In this document: in pieces, positions 1 to 11,470 of the stretch | Position numbering within the stretch: the stretch's first letter is position 1 | How the letters are laid out: every line of letters begins with the position of its first letter | From: Metallyticus violacea | Taxonomy: Eukaryota > Arthropoda > Insecta > Mantodea > Metallyticidae | NCBI GenBank assembly: GCA_030762175.1 | Contig: CM060830.1 | Span: 47,250,501-47,314,500, forward strand | DNA: 64,000 nt | Direction of reading: 5' to 3' | Notes under the pieces: model-generated | Seen by the model: only the letters and a program-made list of their open reading frames with translations | Told to the model about the DNA's origin: nothing | The model's database searches: none | Program-made: the position numbers and the translations under genes

Positions 1-585
1 CTTGGTCGGTAACTCCCTTCCTCTCAAAGTACCCTCACTGGAAGGTAAAAAAAGAACAGCTTTTGAGCATAAATAGCTACTTTGTCATCGGCCTCACATC
101 AAAAAAGCGAAGTCACCTTTATTATTTGCTTAACCTACCGCATCATTCCACCACCAATCACTGGGAATGATAAATTCCTCATGACAGGTGATATAAATAA
201 ATGAAACTCAAGAGACAAGAACAACACGTCCCCAAAAAAGAGACAATCTCGTCTCATCTGTTGTTACTGTAAAACTATTTAACATAGAGATCAGAAATTA
301 ATGTTTGTTTTTTCTTTAGTATCCAATTAAAAAAAAACTCAGTGTGTATTTATGCTTCCAAATTTTACTATGTTATAACATTATTATAACATTATAATCA
401 ACACAAATATATGTAGTACATGGTTCATTGCAATACGTGCTGGACTGCCATACACAATTGGAGAGAAAATAGGAAAATAAAAATAAGACAAATATTTATA
501 GATTTGTAAGTTGAATAACTTACCTATTATTAATAGACAACTTTTACCGTTATACTACTTACTAGTTACTGCATTCTAACAAAAA
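1..585. other. AT-rich intergenic sequence, nothing identified
   Basis: No supported feature before the first LINE fragment. Confidence 0.45.
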
Positions 586-1080
586 ATACATTTCTTTGGC
601 TAGGAATGACCATATTCATTCAATATATGTGATCCACAAACAGATCCCAGTATGAGAATCGACTTCTAATTGTCGTATGAACAGTTTTTTGAAAGAGCGT
701 TTTTCTTGATTGCGCATAGTTTGTACGTTTGACCAGAATATATAACCATTCCTCACCCCCCTCTACAAAATGAGCTGTCCGTCAACTTTGAGCCTTCCAA
801 CCTCGTAATCTAAACCAAGTTATTCCTGATCTTGCCTTTCTCCCTAGAACACCCTTTACCCCTGTTTAGTTTACTCAAGGAGAATTTTATGTTACATTCT
901 ACCTCGATTTCCTGCCTCCTGATATCCTCTAGCCTTGTTCTAACCTTCTTCCTTACACTTTTATTATTTGCATCGTCTGGTTGCCATATTGAACCCAGCA
1001 TAATTCCTGCGAGTCTTCTTCCCACTCGGCAGTTCAAAACAATGTTACACTTCGTATTTGGTGTCCATTACATTTAGCTC
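586..1080 (-). mobile_element. Decayed 3' end of a second LINE family, copy 1
   Basis: The minus strand aligns by eye with 8891-9420 over most of its length. Shared blocks include a TATGTGATCC stretch, TCGACTTCTAATT, ATTCCTGATCTTGCC, GATTTCCTGCCT and ATCCTCTAGCCT. In minus-strand translation, short conserved peptides such as IRSR and VDHI match copy 2, with frameshifts and stops between them. It corresponds to the region after a LINE reverse transcriptase, around the terminal zinc motif. It is clearly dead. The family differs from the intact LINE at 47.7 kb. Confidence 0.6.
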
Positions 1081-2235
1081 GAAGTGTGTTAGTATATGTA
1101 AAGTTAACATAAACAGTTGCCATCAATATATTAGTAACTATTTGCAATTACGTCTATAAATTTTTTCTCCATCTATAGATCCGATCAACTGGTGGGTCCT
1201 GAGAGAGCTTACAGTGGGTCGCAAAGCTTCGACAAGGGAGCACAGATACATTAATGTTTTAATAAATGTTCAGTGTCTGTGTAATCAGAATAATTTAATG
1301 TTAATAACATACTTGCTTTTTTCAATAGTTTGTCTAATTTAGCTCTTTAGTCCTGTGAAATTTAATATGCTTCAAGGTGGGTTCGGACTTTCAAAGGTTG
1401 AGAGCCATTGGTATTATATTTTTGAAAAGCCATATTGTAAATTAATTTAAATTATTTTTCTGTTTTGAGAGCAAAAGCAAACCTCACTTGCAGTTTGGCC
1501 AGATATGGCAAATGTTTTCACCTGACCGATATAAAATTACTCCGGAGAATTTCAGGCTTCATTACTTTATCTAGACTGTATTTGCAGAGTTCTTTAGATT
1601 TTGGCGTGGGCTGTACCACCCCTAGTTTACATTCAGGAGGGGAAGGTTATTCGATTTCAATTAAAGCTGGGGATTTAGTGTTGAATCCGTGGGCTAACTG
1701 TTCTGTAGTGAATGTGCGTGTGTGTTTTGGGAATGGGTGCTAACATTTTTTGAGGGGGGATGCCTCTGGTTGGCGTATGTGTGGGTGTGTTTACAGTGGT
1801 ACGAATGTATCACAGAGGCGGTGTTGACCTTTCTCCAAACTTTACAACAAACTCTGCGTTCCAACTCAAACACATGTTTGATTTTGTACACAGAATGCCT
1901 TCCAGCCCCTAAAGGCTTGCCTTATTGATTGAACGAAAACTGAAAGCGCCTTAAGCATAAGTGGTACCCGCCTGTGCTAACACTGAGGGAACATTGTTCC
2001 TCGCAGTTAAGCCTTTCTTTCATTTCATCAGCATTTACAAGGATTATGTGGCTTAAATGAAAGGCTGTTCTATGTCGTTTCAAAGCCTCCTTGAGCTTCA
2101 TTCCTTGAAGATAATGAAACACAAAGTTTACATTGCAATACCTATTTGTTAGAAACCTTCAAATCTTACAACATACATTTTGTAGGAAGAACTAAGGTAT
2201 TTAAAATGTGTAATAAAACTAGTCAAAGCATGTTT
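1081..2235. other. AT-rich intergenic sequence, nothing identified
   Basis: Short open frames exist on both strands but have no recognisable motif. I see no gene or named repeat. Confidence 0.5.
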
Positions 2236-3052
2236 AAAGGGTGACCCAACGAAACTCGGTAATGGGACAATTTTATTTGATTTAATTAAGTAAAAATACT
2301 TTTTTAAGGAACAAGTAGCCAAATGCAATTTATTAATCTAAACTTGTTTTTTTAAAAAATCACAAGTGACCCAATGGAATATGACAGTTTTCAGAACACT
2401 GCCGTCTCTAGCGATTTTACGTTACAATTATAGTATTTGTTACTATGTAACCTTTAAACAAGAAACTTTTTCTGTCCGTTTAGTAAACAACAACATGGAT
2501 AATTCTCTGTTACAAGAATTCTCCTACGTTCAGAGAAGATTTAGGGTAGAATTTTATTCCTGACAACACTGCACTCTCGGATGGATAATAATGATTCAAC
2601 CGAGTTTTGGTTTCATCAGGATGGTGCCACAGCTCATTCCGCTCAATGAACACACTGTGGATTCTGTTTCCGGGACGCGTAATTTCTCGATTTGCTGATG
2701 TTGTCTGGCCAGCCAGACCGATTTCCTGATTATTTTTTATGGGGATACTTGGAAAGTAAAGTGTATTGCTACAAAGCACGGACCATCATGCAGTTAAAAC
2801 AAAACACAACTTGTGAAATTAGAGACATTCATCTTCTTTTATTTCAGCAAGTTATGGTAAACTTTCATAGCCGATTACAAAAATGTGTTCGTATTCATGC
2901 AGCTCGCTTAATCAGTGATTTTAAAAAATAAGTTGAGATTAATAAATTACACACTTGTTTTTTGAAGAAAAAACATTTTTATTTAATACTATATAGGTGA
3001 TTATAGAAGGTTCTGAAAACCGTCGTATTCGATTGGATCACCCTGTATTAAT
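2236..3052 (+). mobile_element. Internally deleted Tc1/mariner-type DDE transposon
   Basis: The terminal sequence AGGGTGATCCAATCG, read inward from 3052, has an inverted partner near 2366 that matches at about 28 of 32 positions, ending in TTTTCAGAAC. A second related start, GGGTGACCCAACGAAAC, lies at about 2238, so the outer left end is uncertain. Inside on the plus strand is the C-terminal part of a transposase. It reads FWFHQDGATAHSA from about 2600, then a frame change, then DYFLWGYLESKVYCYKAR and a conserved-looking end to the stop near 2931. The N-terminal DNA-binding region and the first catalytic Asp are absent. It is non-autonomous and dead. Confidence 0.75.
2590..2931 (+). pseudogene. 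C-terminal fragment of a DDE transposase
   Basis: The HQDGATAHSA motif carries the second catalytic Asp region of Tc1/mariner-superfamily enzymes. It is followed, after a stop and a frame shift near 2647-2690, by SGQPDRFPDYFLWGYLESKV. In this family the latter block normally has a SPDLTPLDFFLWGYLKSKVY-like form with the third acidic residue. The tail FHSRLQKCVRIHAARLISD matches the usual end of these proteins. About one third of a normal transposase is present. Confidence 0.75.
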
Positions 3053-3552
3053 TAAAGCATTTATGAATTATAACTAACGTGTTACTAAACCAGAAGTTGA
3101 TACAATGTAAACTTTTTCTGGGGTATTATATAGGGTGTTTAAAAGAGCTCGTATACAACATTTGATAGTGATAGAGCAGGTATAGAAGAACATTTTATTT
3201 GTGTGATATAACTCAATTGCGCTTTTCCCCCATAGACACTAATAAGATCCATCGATTAGGAGTGTGGGATTTACGTCTTAAGTTCGGTAAAACTATGTCT
3301 GACAACATTGCAAAGAAACGTAGGCCTTCATGTTGTAATGTTTGAAGTAATAGACTTGCTTTGTTGATTGAGTCGTTCTAGTGACTTTGGAGAAAATCAT
3401 GTGATCTGATCAACTGAATCCCTATCTTCACCATTGCTCGCAAGAGGCAACTACATAGAGCATCCTACTTCTTAGAAACTGCTACTGGCTTGCGTCTTTT
3501 AACTGTGCGAGCGCTGAGGGGATACGGTGGCGATTTTGAAAAACCCCAAAAG
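3053..3552. other. Intergenic sequence; lone TIR-like motif
   Basis: TATAGGGTGTTTAAAAG at about 3129 resembles the ends of arthropod TIR transposons, but I found no partner. Nothing else was identified. Confidence 0.35.
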
Positions 3553-3823
3553 TTTTTTGAATGGGGTTTAACGCCCGTTTTTACTACTGAGGCACTATAG
3601 GCAGTGGACTCTGATGGTATACGAGATGAAATAATATTGGGAAAAGATTTTTTTTAAGGAAGGAAGCGTTCTAGGCCTAAATTTAGGGTACCTCCCCGGC
3701 ATTTGCCAGTTATGAGGACTGGGAAAACCTGGAAAAAACCTGTCAGGGAGGACGGTCCTGGCAGGATTCGAACCCCAGAGCGCCCGAGTCCGCGCCTTAA
3801 CGACCTCGGGCACCCGTGGCGGT
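3553..3823 (-). mobile_element. SINE-A copy (Leu/Ser-tRNA-like head)
   Basis: About 270 bp on the minus strand. The head holds an A box like TGCCCGAGGTCGTTAAGG and a B box GGGTTCGAATCC. The core holds CTTTCC/GGTTTTCC, GGCAAATGCCGGGGAGG and TAGGCCTAGAACGC. The tail reads CGGGCGTTAAAC...TTCAAAAAA. RNA polymerase III promoter boxes sit within the head, as in all tRNA-derived SINEs. Confidence 0.9.
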
Positions 3824-4569
3824 TCCCTCACCAAAAACGTGCTTTATTGTATTTTTGATAGCAGAGGGCTGTCATAACTGCCGTGTATGGTGAGGTATGT
3901 ATATCGAAGACAACAGTAAAGCAATAAGCACGCATGCTTCGGATATAACGCCAATAGCCGACTTCCGCGCTCTGTGAAGAATATTTTGCATCGAGAAGCA
4001 TTTTCGCTGACTGAGACAACATAAGGAACATTGTACGACTGCGCACAGTGGTCCCAAGTCTTGACCTATCACCTTGCGACTTTCAAGGTGATAGGTCTCA
4101 AGAAATTTCTGGTCAAATCCTTCCACAAAATGATTAAATCAAGACTGCAGTGCAGAACTAGTTTACGCAGCAACCACGATCCGTCTTTTGGATGGTATCT
4201 GGCGCTTGGCGAACTAATGAGATGCGTGTATGAATATCTAGGGTTACTTCTTGTAATAATGTTTATTCCTGAAATATTGCTGCCTCTGTTTGTATTTAAT
4301 TTGTAATTGTTTACGTTAATAAATGGACTCTGGTAGGTTGATTGATCGTTATGTTTCCTGATCTGCTAAGTGCTTGTAAGCACCTAATAGGAGAATGCGT
4401 TTCAAGCGGTGTTCCAAAAACTTCATGATCCCTGTGAACAACTCTGTAATGGAAAACATATTTAACGAGTCACCATTCATGAAAATGATTAAATGCTTAG
4501 TGAGTAGAACTTGATTTGAATACACCTCCCTGGTTGGAAAACGGTGTTACTACAAGGTTTTTTACATAT
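3824..4569. other. Intergenic sequence, nothing identified
   Basis: Contains a local inverted repeat at 4050-4095 (TCACCTTGCGACTTTCAAGGTGA) and short unrecognised open frames only. Confidence 0.4.
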
Positions 4570-4740
4570 TACATTTTCAATTCTTTTGAACCCCTCTAGC
4601 ATCTCCCAAACGTTTTGAACGACATTCTGAAACACCATTACATGCAAATGTACCTTGTTTCACTCCTTTTGTTGTGAGAAGCGCAAACATCGCACCTCCT
4701 ACCCTGTTTACTTTTGACAACACACGTATACACATCCCAC
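4570..4740 (-). repeat. Dispersed repeat, copy in inverse orientation to 7881-8070
   Basis: The reverse complement shares GATGTTTGCGCTT..CACAACAAAAGG and AACAAGGTACATTT with the plus strand near 7965-8030. Identity is partial and decayed. No coding motif is seen, so this is an unclassified interspersed repeat. Confidence 0.5.
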
Positions 4741-5316
4741 CCGAGGAATCATTGCTTCATTAAAATAAATAAATTGTTTGATTTGGCTTATTACTGTCTG
4801 AAACTTAAGGAACTGCTATTTTGAACAAATTGAAAAATCTGTTTATTTCCTGTTGAAATGCTTCATTATTGAACTGTAAGCACCTCCAAATTTGTTCAAG
4901 TGTAATGTGGCTCATAATATTTTTGACAATGGGGATGTCTAAAAATGAATGTATAGACCATTAATCTTTATTTAGTTTATTTTTATTTTACTTACCAAAT
5001 TAAAATAATTATTGCAAAAACATTTTCATTTTTCATTGCCACCTGATCATTTCAACTTCTCAGAACGCTTATTCTAATTTTATTAATTTTGAAAATAAAA
5101 ATTTTGTTTCCTCAGATAAACTTTCAAATATGCTGTTTCCTGAAAGGTGTTTTCTTATATCCGTTACTTCCGCCGGATCATAGGGAATTTGTTTACAGCT
5201 GGGTTTCCTAAAGGAGGTGATATCTGTTTCGATCGATATGATTATTCCCTAGCTAATAGATGCACAATTGTTCGTCTAGCTCTAATAAAATAATTATCTT
5301 TTTCACTATTACCACT
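4741..5316. other. AT-rich intergenic sequence, nothing identified
   Basis: No motif, ORF or repeat that I can support. Confidence 0.4.
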
Positions 5317-5597
5317 CACCGCCACGGGTGGCCGAGGTCGTTAAGACGCATACTCTGAGAGGGAGGTCTAGGGTTCGAGTCCCTCCAGGACCGTCCTCTC
5401 CGACTGAGGTTTTTTCCAGGTTTTCCTCAGTCCTAATAAATGGCAAATGCCGGGGAGGTACCCTAAACTTAGGCCTGCAACGTTTCCTTCCTTAAAAAAA
5501 TTCCTTACCCAATTTATCATTTCATCTTATGTATCAACAGTGTCACCGTCTGCGGTGCCTCAGTAGTGAAAACGGGCGTTAAACACTATTCAAAAAA
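5317..5597 (+). mobile_element. SINE-A copy
   Basis: Full-length, 281 bp. The head CACCGCCACGGGTGGCCG carries the A box, followed by a B box GGGTTCGAGTCCC. The internal arms GACTGAGG and CCTCAGTC are intact around TTTTTTCCAGGTTTT. The core GGCAAATGCCGGGGAGG and the tail CGGGCGTTAAACACTATTC with an A run are present. No clear target-site duplication. Confidence 0.93.
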
Positions 5598-6893
5598 GGC
5601 TCAGAAAATTTTCTGCCAGAATTTCGTCTTCAGTTAAATTTTTCTTTGCTTTGAACTCGAGTTCTGCTCTTACCACACTTTGACTGCGTCTAAAATGCCT
5701 AGGTGTGAAAAAAAAAGCATTTTCCTTTATATCTTGTGACTACTCACGATCATGCGCCAGGTAATGTTTACACACTTGAATAAATATTTCAAAGCATGCC
5801 TACTCTGCAACATTTTTGTGGCACAATGAGTAGAAATCAGGCTCGCACATCTGCGTCATCTATTTTCGATACTGCAACTATAGACATGAAAATTTTCGTC
5901 ATTAACGTGTGTATATATATTTGCTACCTTTCTGTTGATTAAAGAGTGAGCTTTTGTTGCACTTTTAAGCTCTTAAAAAGGAAGTTCCCATACGGGAAGA
6001 CAAGTGCTAATACATTCTTCTTTCAACTCTTGATATTACAAAAAAGGCAATATGAATAATATGTAGTGCAAATAAATTTAAATCGTATAAGACTTACTTA
6101 TAAAACTAAAAATTATAACACTACTTTGTAAATATATGCTTGTCATTTGAACTTTTACATTAAAAGGTAATATCATTTCATTAAAAATAATTAGATACAT
6201 ACCATAAACACTAGACAAACTTTCTGTTCGTTGCATATTTATATTGTTATTATGGATGCATCAGAATATGCAATTCTCTCCCAATTACTCTGAAATTATC
6301 ATCCGATAATAGGGAAAGATTCAAATCTGCTGTTACTCATTTTCTATGTAATAAAGCATATTATCCATCTAACGAGTATATAGAGGACTAATGTATAATA
6401 ATAAATTGTCATAGCAATAATATATAAAATATAGTAAAATGCCATTGTATTACAATTTGAATATTTTGTTATGTATGAGATTAGGTATTGTATTTATGTA
6501 CTTGAAATATTTCATCTCCATATAGGTATCATTAATACAATTTAGTACATCTTGATTTTTTTCAGTTCTGCTGTAGGTATATTGTAATGAAAATCAATCA
6601 TAATATTAATAATAATTTTGCTAGCTTTTCTTGCATCTTGCCTTCAAATCACATGTTTGCCCCACATTCTGCATAATTCCGCCCTATGATGTTGGTGAAT
6701 GGTACCAAACGTTAACAAACATTTACTGAAATCACCCAAGAAGCAGTACTCAATGAAAATACATCTAATATTTCCATATCTCTTGATATTGCGAAAACAG
6801 AAATTGATAGTTTAGAAAATGAAGAGTGATTTTAATTGGAATATTTCAATATGAGCTAGAGATCATGACTCTAAGAGAAGTTTGGCATATACA
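5598..6893. other. AT-rich intergenic sequence, nothing identified
   Basis: Nearly 1.3 kb of AT-rich sequence without supported features. Confidence 0.45.
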
Positions 6894-7567
6894 GAGGATG
6901 CCAAAAATCTATACACACTTCAAGCAAAGAAAAAAACTGTGTTAACATATCGAAACTGAATTCACACAAATAGAAAATGATGAGCACACACATTTTAGTC
7001 TTTTACATTTAAAACAGTTGCTCAAAATGCCCACCATCGGCGTCGATACACTTCTGAGTACGCTGAGTTACTGATTGAGCAACGTTTGCGAAAGTGTCCT
7101 CAGCGATTGCAGCACATGCCGTTTCAATTTCATCCCGAGGTAATGCCAGTGTGGCTGGTTATCTACGGTAAACAGCATCCTTAAGAGCTCCCTATAGGTA
7201 GAAGTCCAACGGAGTTCTGTTCTGTACACACGTCTCCATTGCCTTTGAACTTCAACAACATTCTCGGTTTTCCAGTACCATTTCAAAATTGTTTTCCGCT
7301 GTTAAACGATAATCTTAACTCCATTTTGTTGTAGCAACGCTAGCATAACGTAATGCAAGTCACATCTGTTTACACAACATACGATAATCTTGGCTGCATT
7401 TGTTCATTGTTGATTTACTTGTCACGTGGCAACCCTATCATAATGTATGAGAGTCACGTCTGTTTACAAAACATCATACTATATTACTGTTGTTTCCGGT
7501 CCAACTTTGAAATATATTAAATATATATCTACTGTGAAAGTGTGTGTATGTGTATTTTGGCACCCTC
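6894..7567 (-). mobile_element. Internally deleted DDE transposon with TIRs
   Basis: Terminal inverted repeats are recognisable: GAGGATGCCAAAAATC at 6894 and, on the other strand at 7567, GAGGGTGCCAAAATAC, both followed by ACACACTT-like sequence. On the minus strand the start of a transposase (KWYWKTENVVEVQRQWRRVY, about 7286-7200) is joined almost directly to its very end (CAAIAEDTFANV..TQRTQKCIDADGGHFEQLF then stop, about 7150-7035). The catalytic core is missing. The two parts are in different frames. It can only move if a full relative supplies transposase in trans. Confidence 0.8.
7035..7300 (-). pseudogene. Transposase N-terminal HTH fused to C-terminal tail, core deleted
   Basis: The first part matches the start of arthropod transposases that bind TIRs by a helix-turn-helix (WYWKTENVVEVQRQWRR). 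The second part, in another frame, matches their end: RTQKCIDADGGHFEQLF followed by a stop near 7038. All DDE residues are lost. The recombination point lies around 7150-7200. Confidence 0.75.
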
Positions 7568-7880
7568 GGTGTTTAAAGTAATGAGGACATTCACTCAGTT
7601 TTTGAAAAGGAAAAAAAAAAAAAAATCAAATGATAGGCTGTGCATCAAATATGGAGAAAAAGATGGATAAACACATACGTTAAGAAACATTGAGTAAAGT
7701 AGGGAACATTTCCATATATTTATCAACAGCATATTTTCCTGTTGTCAAATGCGAATATCCGGCATCAGTTAACACACAGAGTGCAAACAGTCAACACTTC
7801 AACATTCAGCCCTTATGAGACACATTCCTTAAGTTTCAAACATTTATAGTTCAAACCAAAAATTCTGTTTAAACAAAGCT
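7568..7880. other. Intergenic sequence with an A run
   Basis: A short poly-A tract at about 7609-7625. Nothing else was identified. Confidence 0.4.
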
Positions 7881-8070
7881 ATTGTTCCTTGCAGGAAGAC
7901 CGTGCGGTAATTTGTTTACAAGTGTACACCGGAAATTTGTCAAAGGTAGGAGAAAACATCGCGATTGAAAGTGCCATGTTTGAGCTTATCACAACAAAAG
8001 GGAGCAAACAAGGTACATTTTCGCAAATAATGCCTGATGCCATTCACAAAGAGTAATATTTCTAAAGATT
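7881..8070 (+). repeat. Dispersed repeat, partner of 4570-4740
   Basis: The plus strand matches the reverse complement of 4570-4740 in several blocks, including CACAACAAAAGG and CAAGGTACATTT. It is decayed, with no coding potential, and of unknown class. Confidence 0.5.
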
Positions 8071-8768
8071 TCAAACCCTCTAGCATTATTAGGTCATATG
8101 AAAAGTGTTTTCCGAAAATTCTAGTTCATAATAGAAATGAATTTTTTTATAATTCATTTTAAGTGAATAGTTAACATAGAGGGCTATATTAAAAATGAAT
8201 ACAATGCTTGAAAAGTAAGAATGTGCAAAAGACAATGAATAGTTCCTTAGTGCAGTACTATAAGATATATTCACAACCTATCGACTTTCTCTGAGCGTTT
8301 AAATTCAAGCTTTAGTGAAATATATAGAAATGTATTACATTTTTACATCTTCTTATTCTTGTACTGTTTATCCTCCTCCAGTAATACATGAACTTAACAA
8401 GCTAATGGCTGCTGCGATGCCTATTGCCTATGGACACACATAAGACTCTGATTGGACGGTCATTCCTGTGTCAGGTCTATCTCGAAAGTATCACAAACAC
8501 AGAAAGTTGCAGAGATACACATAGAAATGTAATAAAGACGAACAACGAAGCTATGGCAGAGAAATACTAACCGACAGTTGCCCTTTCTGAAGACGTACTG
8601 AGGAGAGTCAAAGAAATTATCAGTCAGGTTATTTGGCCGCAGAATTCAAACCTGAGTTTTTCTTAACACTATTATCAAGCACTACAACTTATGTTTTAAA
8701 TAACTATTAATAATTACTATGATTAAGTCAAAATTATATACTATAAAATACATTTAAACTATAAACAA

Positions 8769-8801
<33 letters not shown>

Positions 8802-8890
8802 TGAAAAATTAAAAATGGGAAGATGTTATTTACAGATATGAGTGGGAAAAAATACATATTATTTAAAATTATACTAGTTGTTGCGTTTTA
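8071..8890. other. Intergenic sequence with an AAT microsatellite
   Basis: An (AAT)n tract lies at about 8768-8801. The rest has no supported feature. Confidence 0.6.
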
Positions 8891-9420
8891 ATCAGATAAT
8901 AAATTGCTTGTAGCTTCGTGCACTTTAACCAGTCAACCAATTAATGTGATCCGCCAACAGGCTACAGCAATCCAGTCGACTTCTAATTACATTAACATTT
9001 TCTCCGAAAAAAAATGTTTTTCTTAGATGTTCCCTGTGGGTAAATTCGGCCAGAGTATGCATGCATACCTCATCCCCTCCACAAAATGGGCAGATTCTCT
9101 TATCAGAGCAATCCGTTATTTTTAACTTTGAACCTCCTAGTCTAAACCGAACCATTCCTGATCTTGCCGTTCTCCGCGACTCCCCAGATTAATTAATTTC
9201 ACTTGATAGGCTCAAAGAGACTTTCTTGTTACATTTTTTTATCGATTTCCTGCCTACTGTTATCCTCTAGCCTGGTTCTAACCTTCTGCCATGTATTTGT
9301 ATTTTCATTATTTCCTTGTCTTTTGAACCCAGGCCAGTTCTCCTAAACTTGGAATTATATCCTGTATCTGGTGTCTATAGCTTTAAGCGCAAAGTGTGGA
9401 CGACCATTAAGTATGTCGCA
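8891..9420 (-). mobile_element. Decayed 3' end of the second LINE family, copy 2
   Basis: Homologous to 586-1080 on the same strand. A 76-residue stretch on the minus strand (9155-8925) contains a zinc-type motif RICPFCGGDEVCMHTL, C-x2-C with a downstream His. This is the kind found after the reverse transcriptase in LINE ORF2. IRSRLDCC and LADHINWL follow. The same RICP-C signature occurs at 19.7 kb. No reverse transcriptase core is present, so this is a 5'-truncated, mutated copy. Confidence 0.65.
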
Positions 9421-10814
9421 GACGCCGCCCGCATTTCAACTCCAATTTCTAAATTTTGCATACAATTATACCTTACAAAAGATACTTGAATGTCATCTTC
9501 CCTGCTAAAAAGGAATTACTATGAATTGCACCTCCAGCCGCCATAGGGAACCACCTCTTTAGATAAAATGATCCATGACTGGCCTAAGAATCGAACCTTA
9601 AGTCCCAGAACTGGACCATTATAATAAAATAATGAGACATTTCTGTCAAGAGTCACAATGCGGAACAAATAAATAAGTCAGATATTTTTTTCTGAAAATT
9701 TTTTTTTTTTACTTTTCCTTGTTAGTGTTTTTGATTTTGTATTTTATGTTAATGATTTATTGTTTATTTTAGAAATAAATAGAATAAAATAGAATATACT
9801 AATTGATACGTTTACCAATATTTATTCATTAGTCAAATTTACTATCATTTAAATAGTTGAAGATTAACTGACGTTATCATATTGGCCCACTTTGTGTTAT
9901 AGTGTCCTTTTTTTAAAATCTTTTTAATAGTCATTGTACTTTATATTGCACTTATGTATACTAATCTGTGAGACGAATCGTTTTATTACTGAATTTTGTA
10001 TAAAAATTACACTTGGAAAAACGATAATTACTGATTTCTATTCACTTTTCCTTGAAACAAAGTTTCAGTGCTTTCAAAGTTACCAAAAACACTCTACCAA
10101 TAATCTTATTAGATTATATGTTTTCATAACTTATTTTTCCATGTCCGAAACAGACATTTAGCTTTACATTCAGTCAACCTGTTTCATCCGTCCGAAGCGT
10201 ATCTAAATCAAAAACCTGTGCCATACATCAAAATGTATAATGTATGATTTTTTCGAGCACTAGACGAAATAACTAACGGTTTCTGGCACGGTTCTTTAAA
10301 AAGAAAAATTCAGCACCGCATTCATTTCCATTTGAATTTTTATGTTAGAGTTTTCGTTCCGCTGATGCAATGCCCGGAGGGGGTGAGGGTAGCTGGCGGC
10401 CTACCTTGAAGAATGGCTGTGATATCTGTTGCGCACTTAGAACCTCCGCTCCATATGCAGATGCCCTCGCCGACAATCGCAGGCTCTGTCGTAAAGTAAA
10501 GCCCTCTTACTCCGTACTGGCTTGCTGCATTCACTTTAAATTTTGACAGCGGCAATAGTAGATATTTATAATATATACACTTTTGCTGATTGTACGTGGA
10601 CCCGCAGCAACCAATATTAAACATCCTCTACTTCTGAAAGGTTCTAACGAGCTGCCTGCTATATACATTCAACTTATCTAACATTCCTGTTAAAGTGTTC
10701 CCTTACAGACTACCAAGATAGTTCTTAAGAATCAAAGGATTACTTTTTACAGAAACTATAAACACTAGGGGTCGATGCTTGCCTTTGTCCTTGAGGCTGG
10801 AAGAAGCTCCTGCT
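9421..10814. other. Intergenic sequence; possible tRNA-like relic
   Basis: On the minus strand near 9585-9600 there is a B-box-like GGTTCGATTC, which may be a SINE head relic. The ORF at 10340-10624 (minus strand) has no motif I recognise. Otherwise nothing. Confidence 0.35.
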
Positions 10815-10863
10815 GATGATTATGGTTTAAAGAGCGCAAAACAGCGAAGGTCATTAGCGCCCA
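10815..10863 (-). mobile_element. Decayed LINE 3' tail fragment
   Basis: GATTATGGTTTAAAGAGCGC followed by AAAACAGCGAAGGTCATTAG and CGCCCA. It aligns with the tail of the LINE at 47710-47752. One stem arm carries a change (GAGCGC against GCGCCC). The fragment ends soon after the stem. Confidence 0.6.
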
Positions 10864-11159
10864 CTGGAATGCGGTGAATAGTGTGCCTATTGCCTATGTG
10901 ATCCTAGAAGATTATATGCATACTTTCCCTGGCGGGTGGTGGCTTTTTTCCCCCCGCAGGCGATGGACGATGTTTCCTTGACGCATGCTTTGTCTCGGGT
11001 TGATAATGGTGAACTTAATATTCATCACCTGTGATAATTTATGCAATCTTGTGGTAGTGATGGAGATGCTGTAAGGCCAGACCCTCTTACATGTTGTGTT
11101 GTGGGGTCAGCATGCACAGACATGATGAAAACCTAACCTGCAATGCACAATGAGATAGA

Positions 11160-11470
11160 CATGCCACATGAACAATCAATAGAAGTCGCTATAGTGTCTA
11201 CAGTAGCCTTTCTGTCTGCTTGAGGTGCCTTCTACTCGTTGTAAATTCCCCTCTATGGCAATATCGGTTAGCCGACCGATGCGATTCATCTTTGACACGT
11301 GTTCGCCCTTCAGAGAACTTCTGCACCCAATTGTAAACAGCTTGACGTGACAGACACTTCTCACCATATTATGGCTAATTATTTTATGAATATTCTTTGA
11401 TTCCATAACTTTTGCCCATAAAAATTGCACATCGGAGTGCTGTTCGAGGGTTGTACACTCTAGAAGTCGC
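11160..11470 (-). pseudogene. Mariner-like transposase, N-terminal fragment
   Basis: Minus-strand reading gives, through frameshifts, AVYNWVQKFSEGRTRVKDES and then an EGNLQRVE block. This is the paired helix-turn-helix region of a mariner-family transposase that binds the inverted repeats. The catalytic part is missing. No TIR pair was located. It is dead. Confidence 0.7.

Noticed and set aside
5321..5392. Possible functional tRNA-Leu/Ser gene
   Set aside because: A and B boxes exist, but the cloverleaf does not close and the segment is the head of a repeated SINE.
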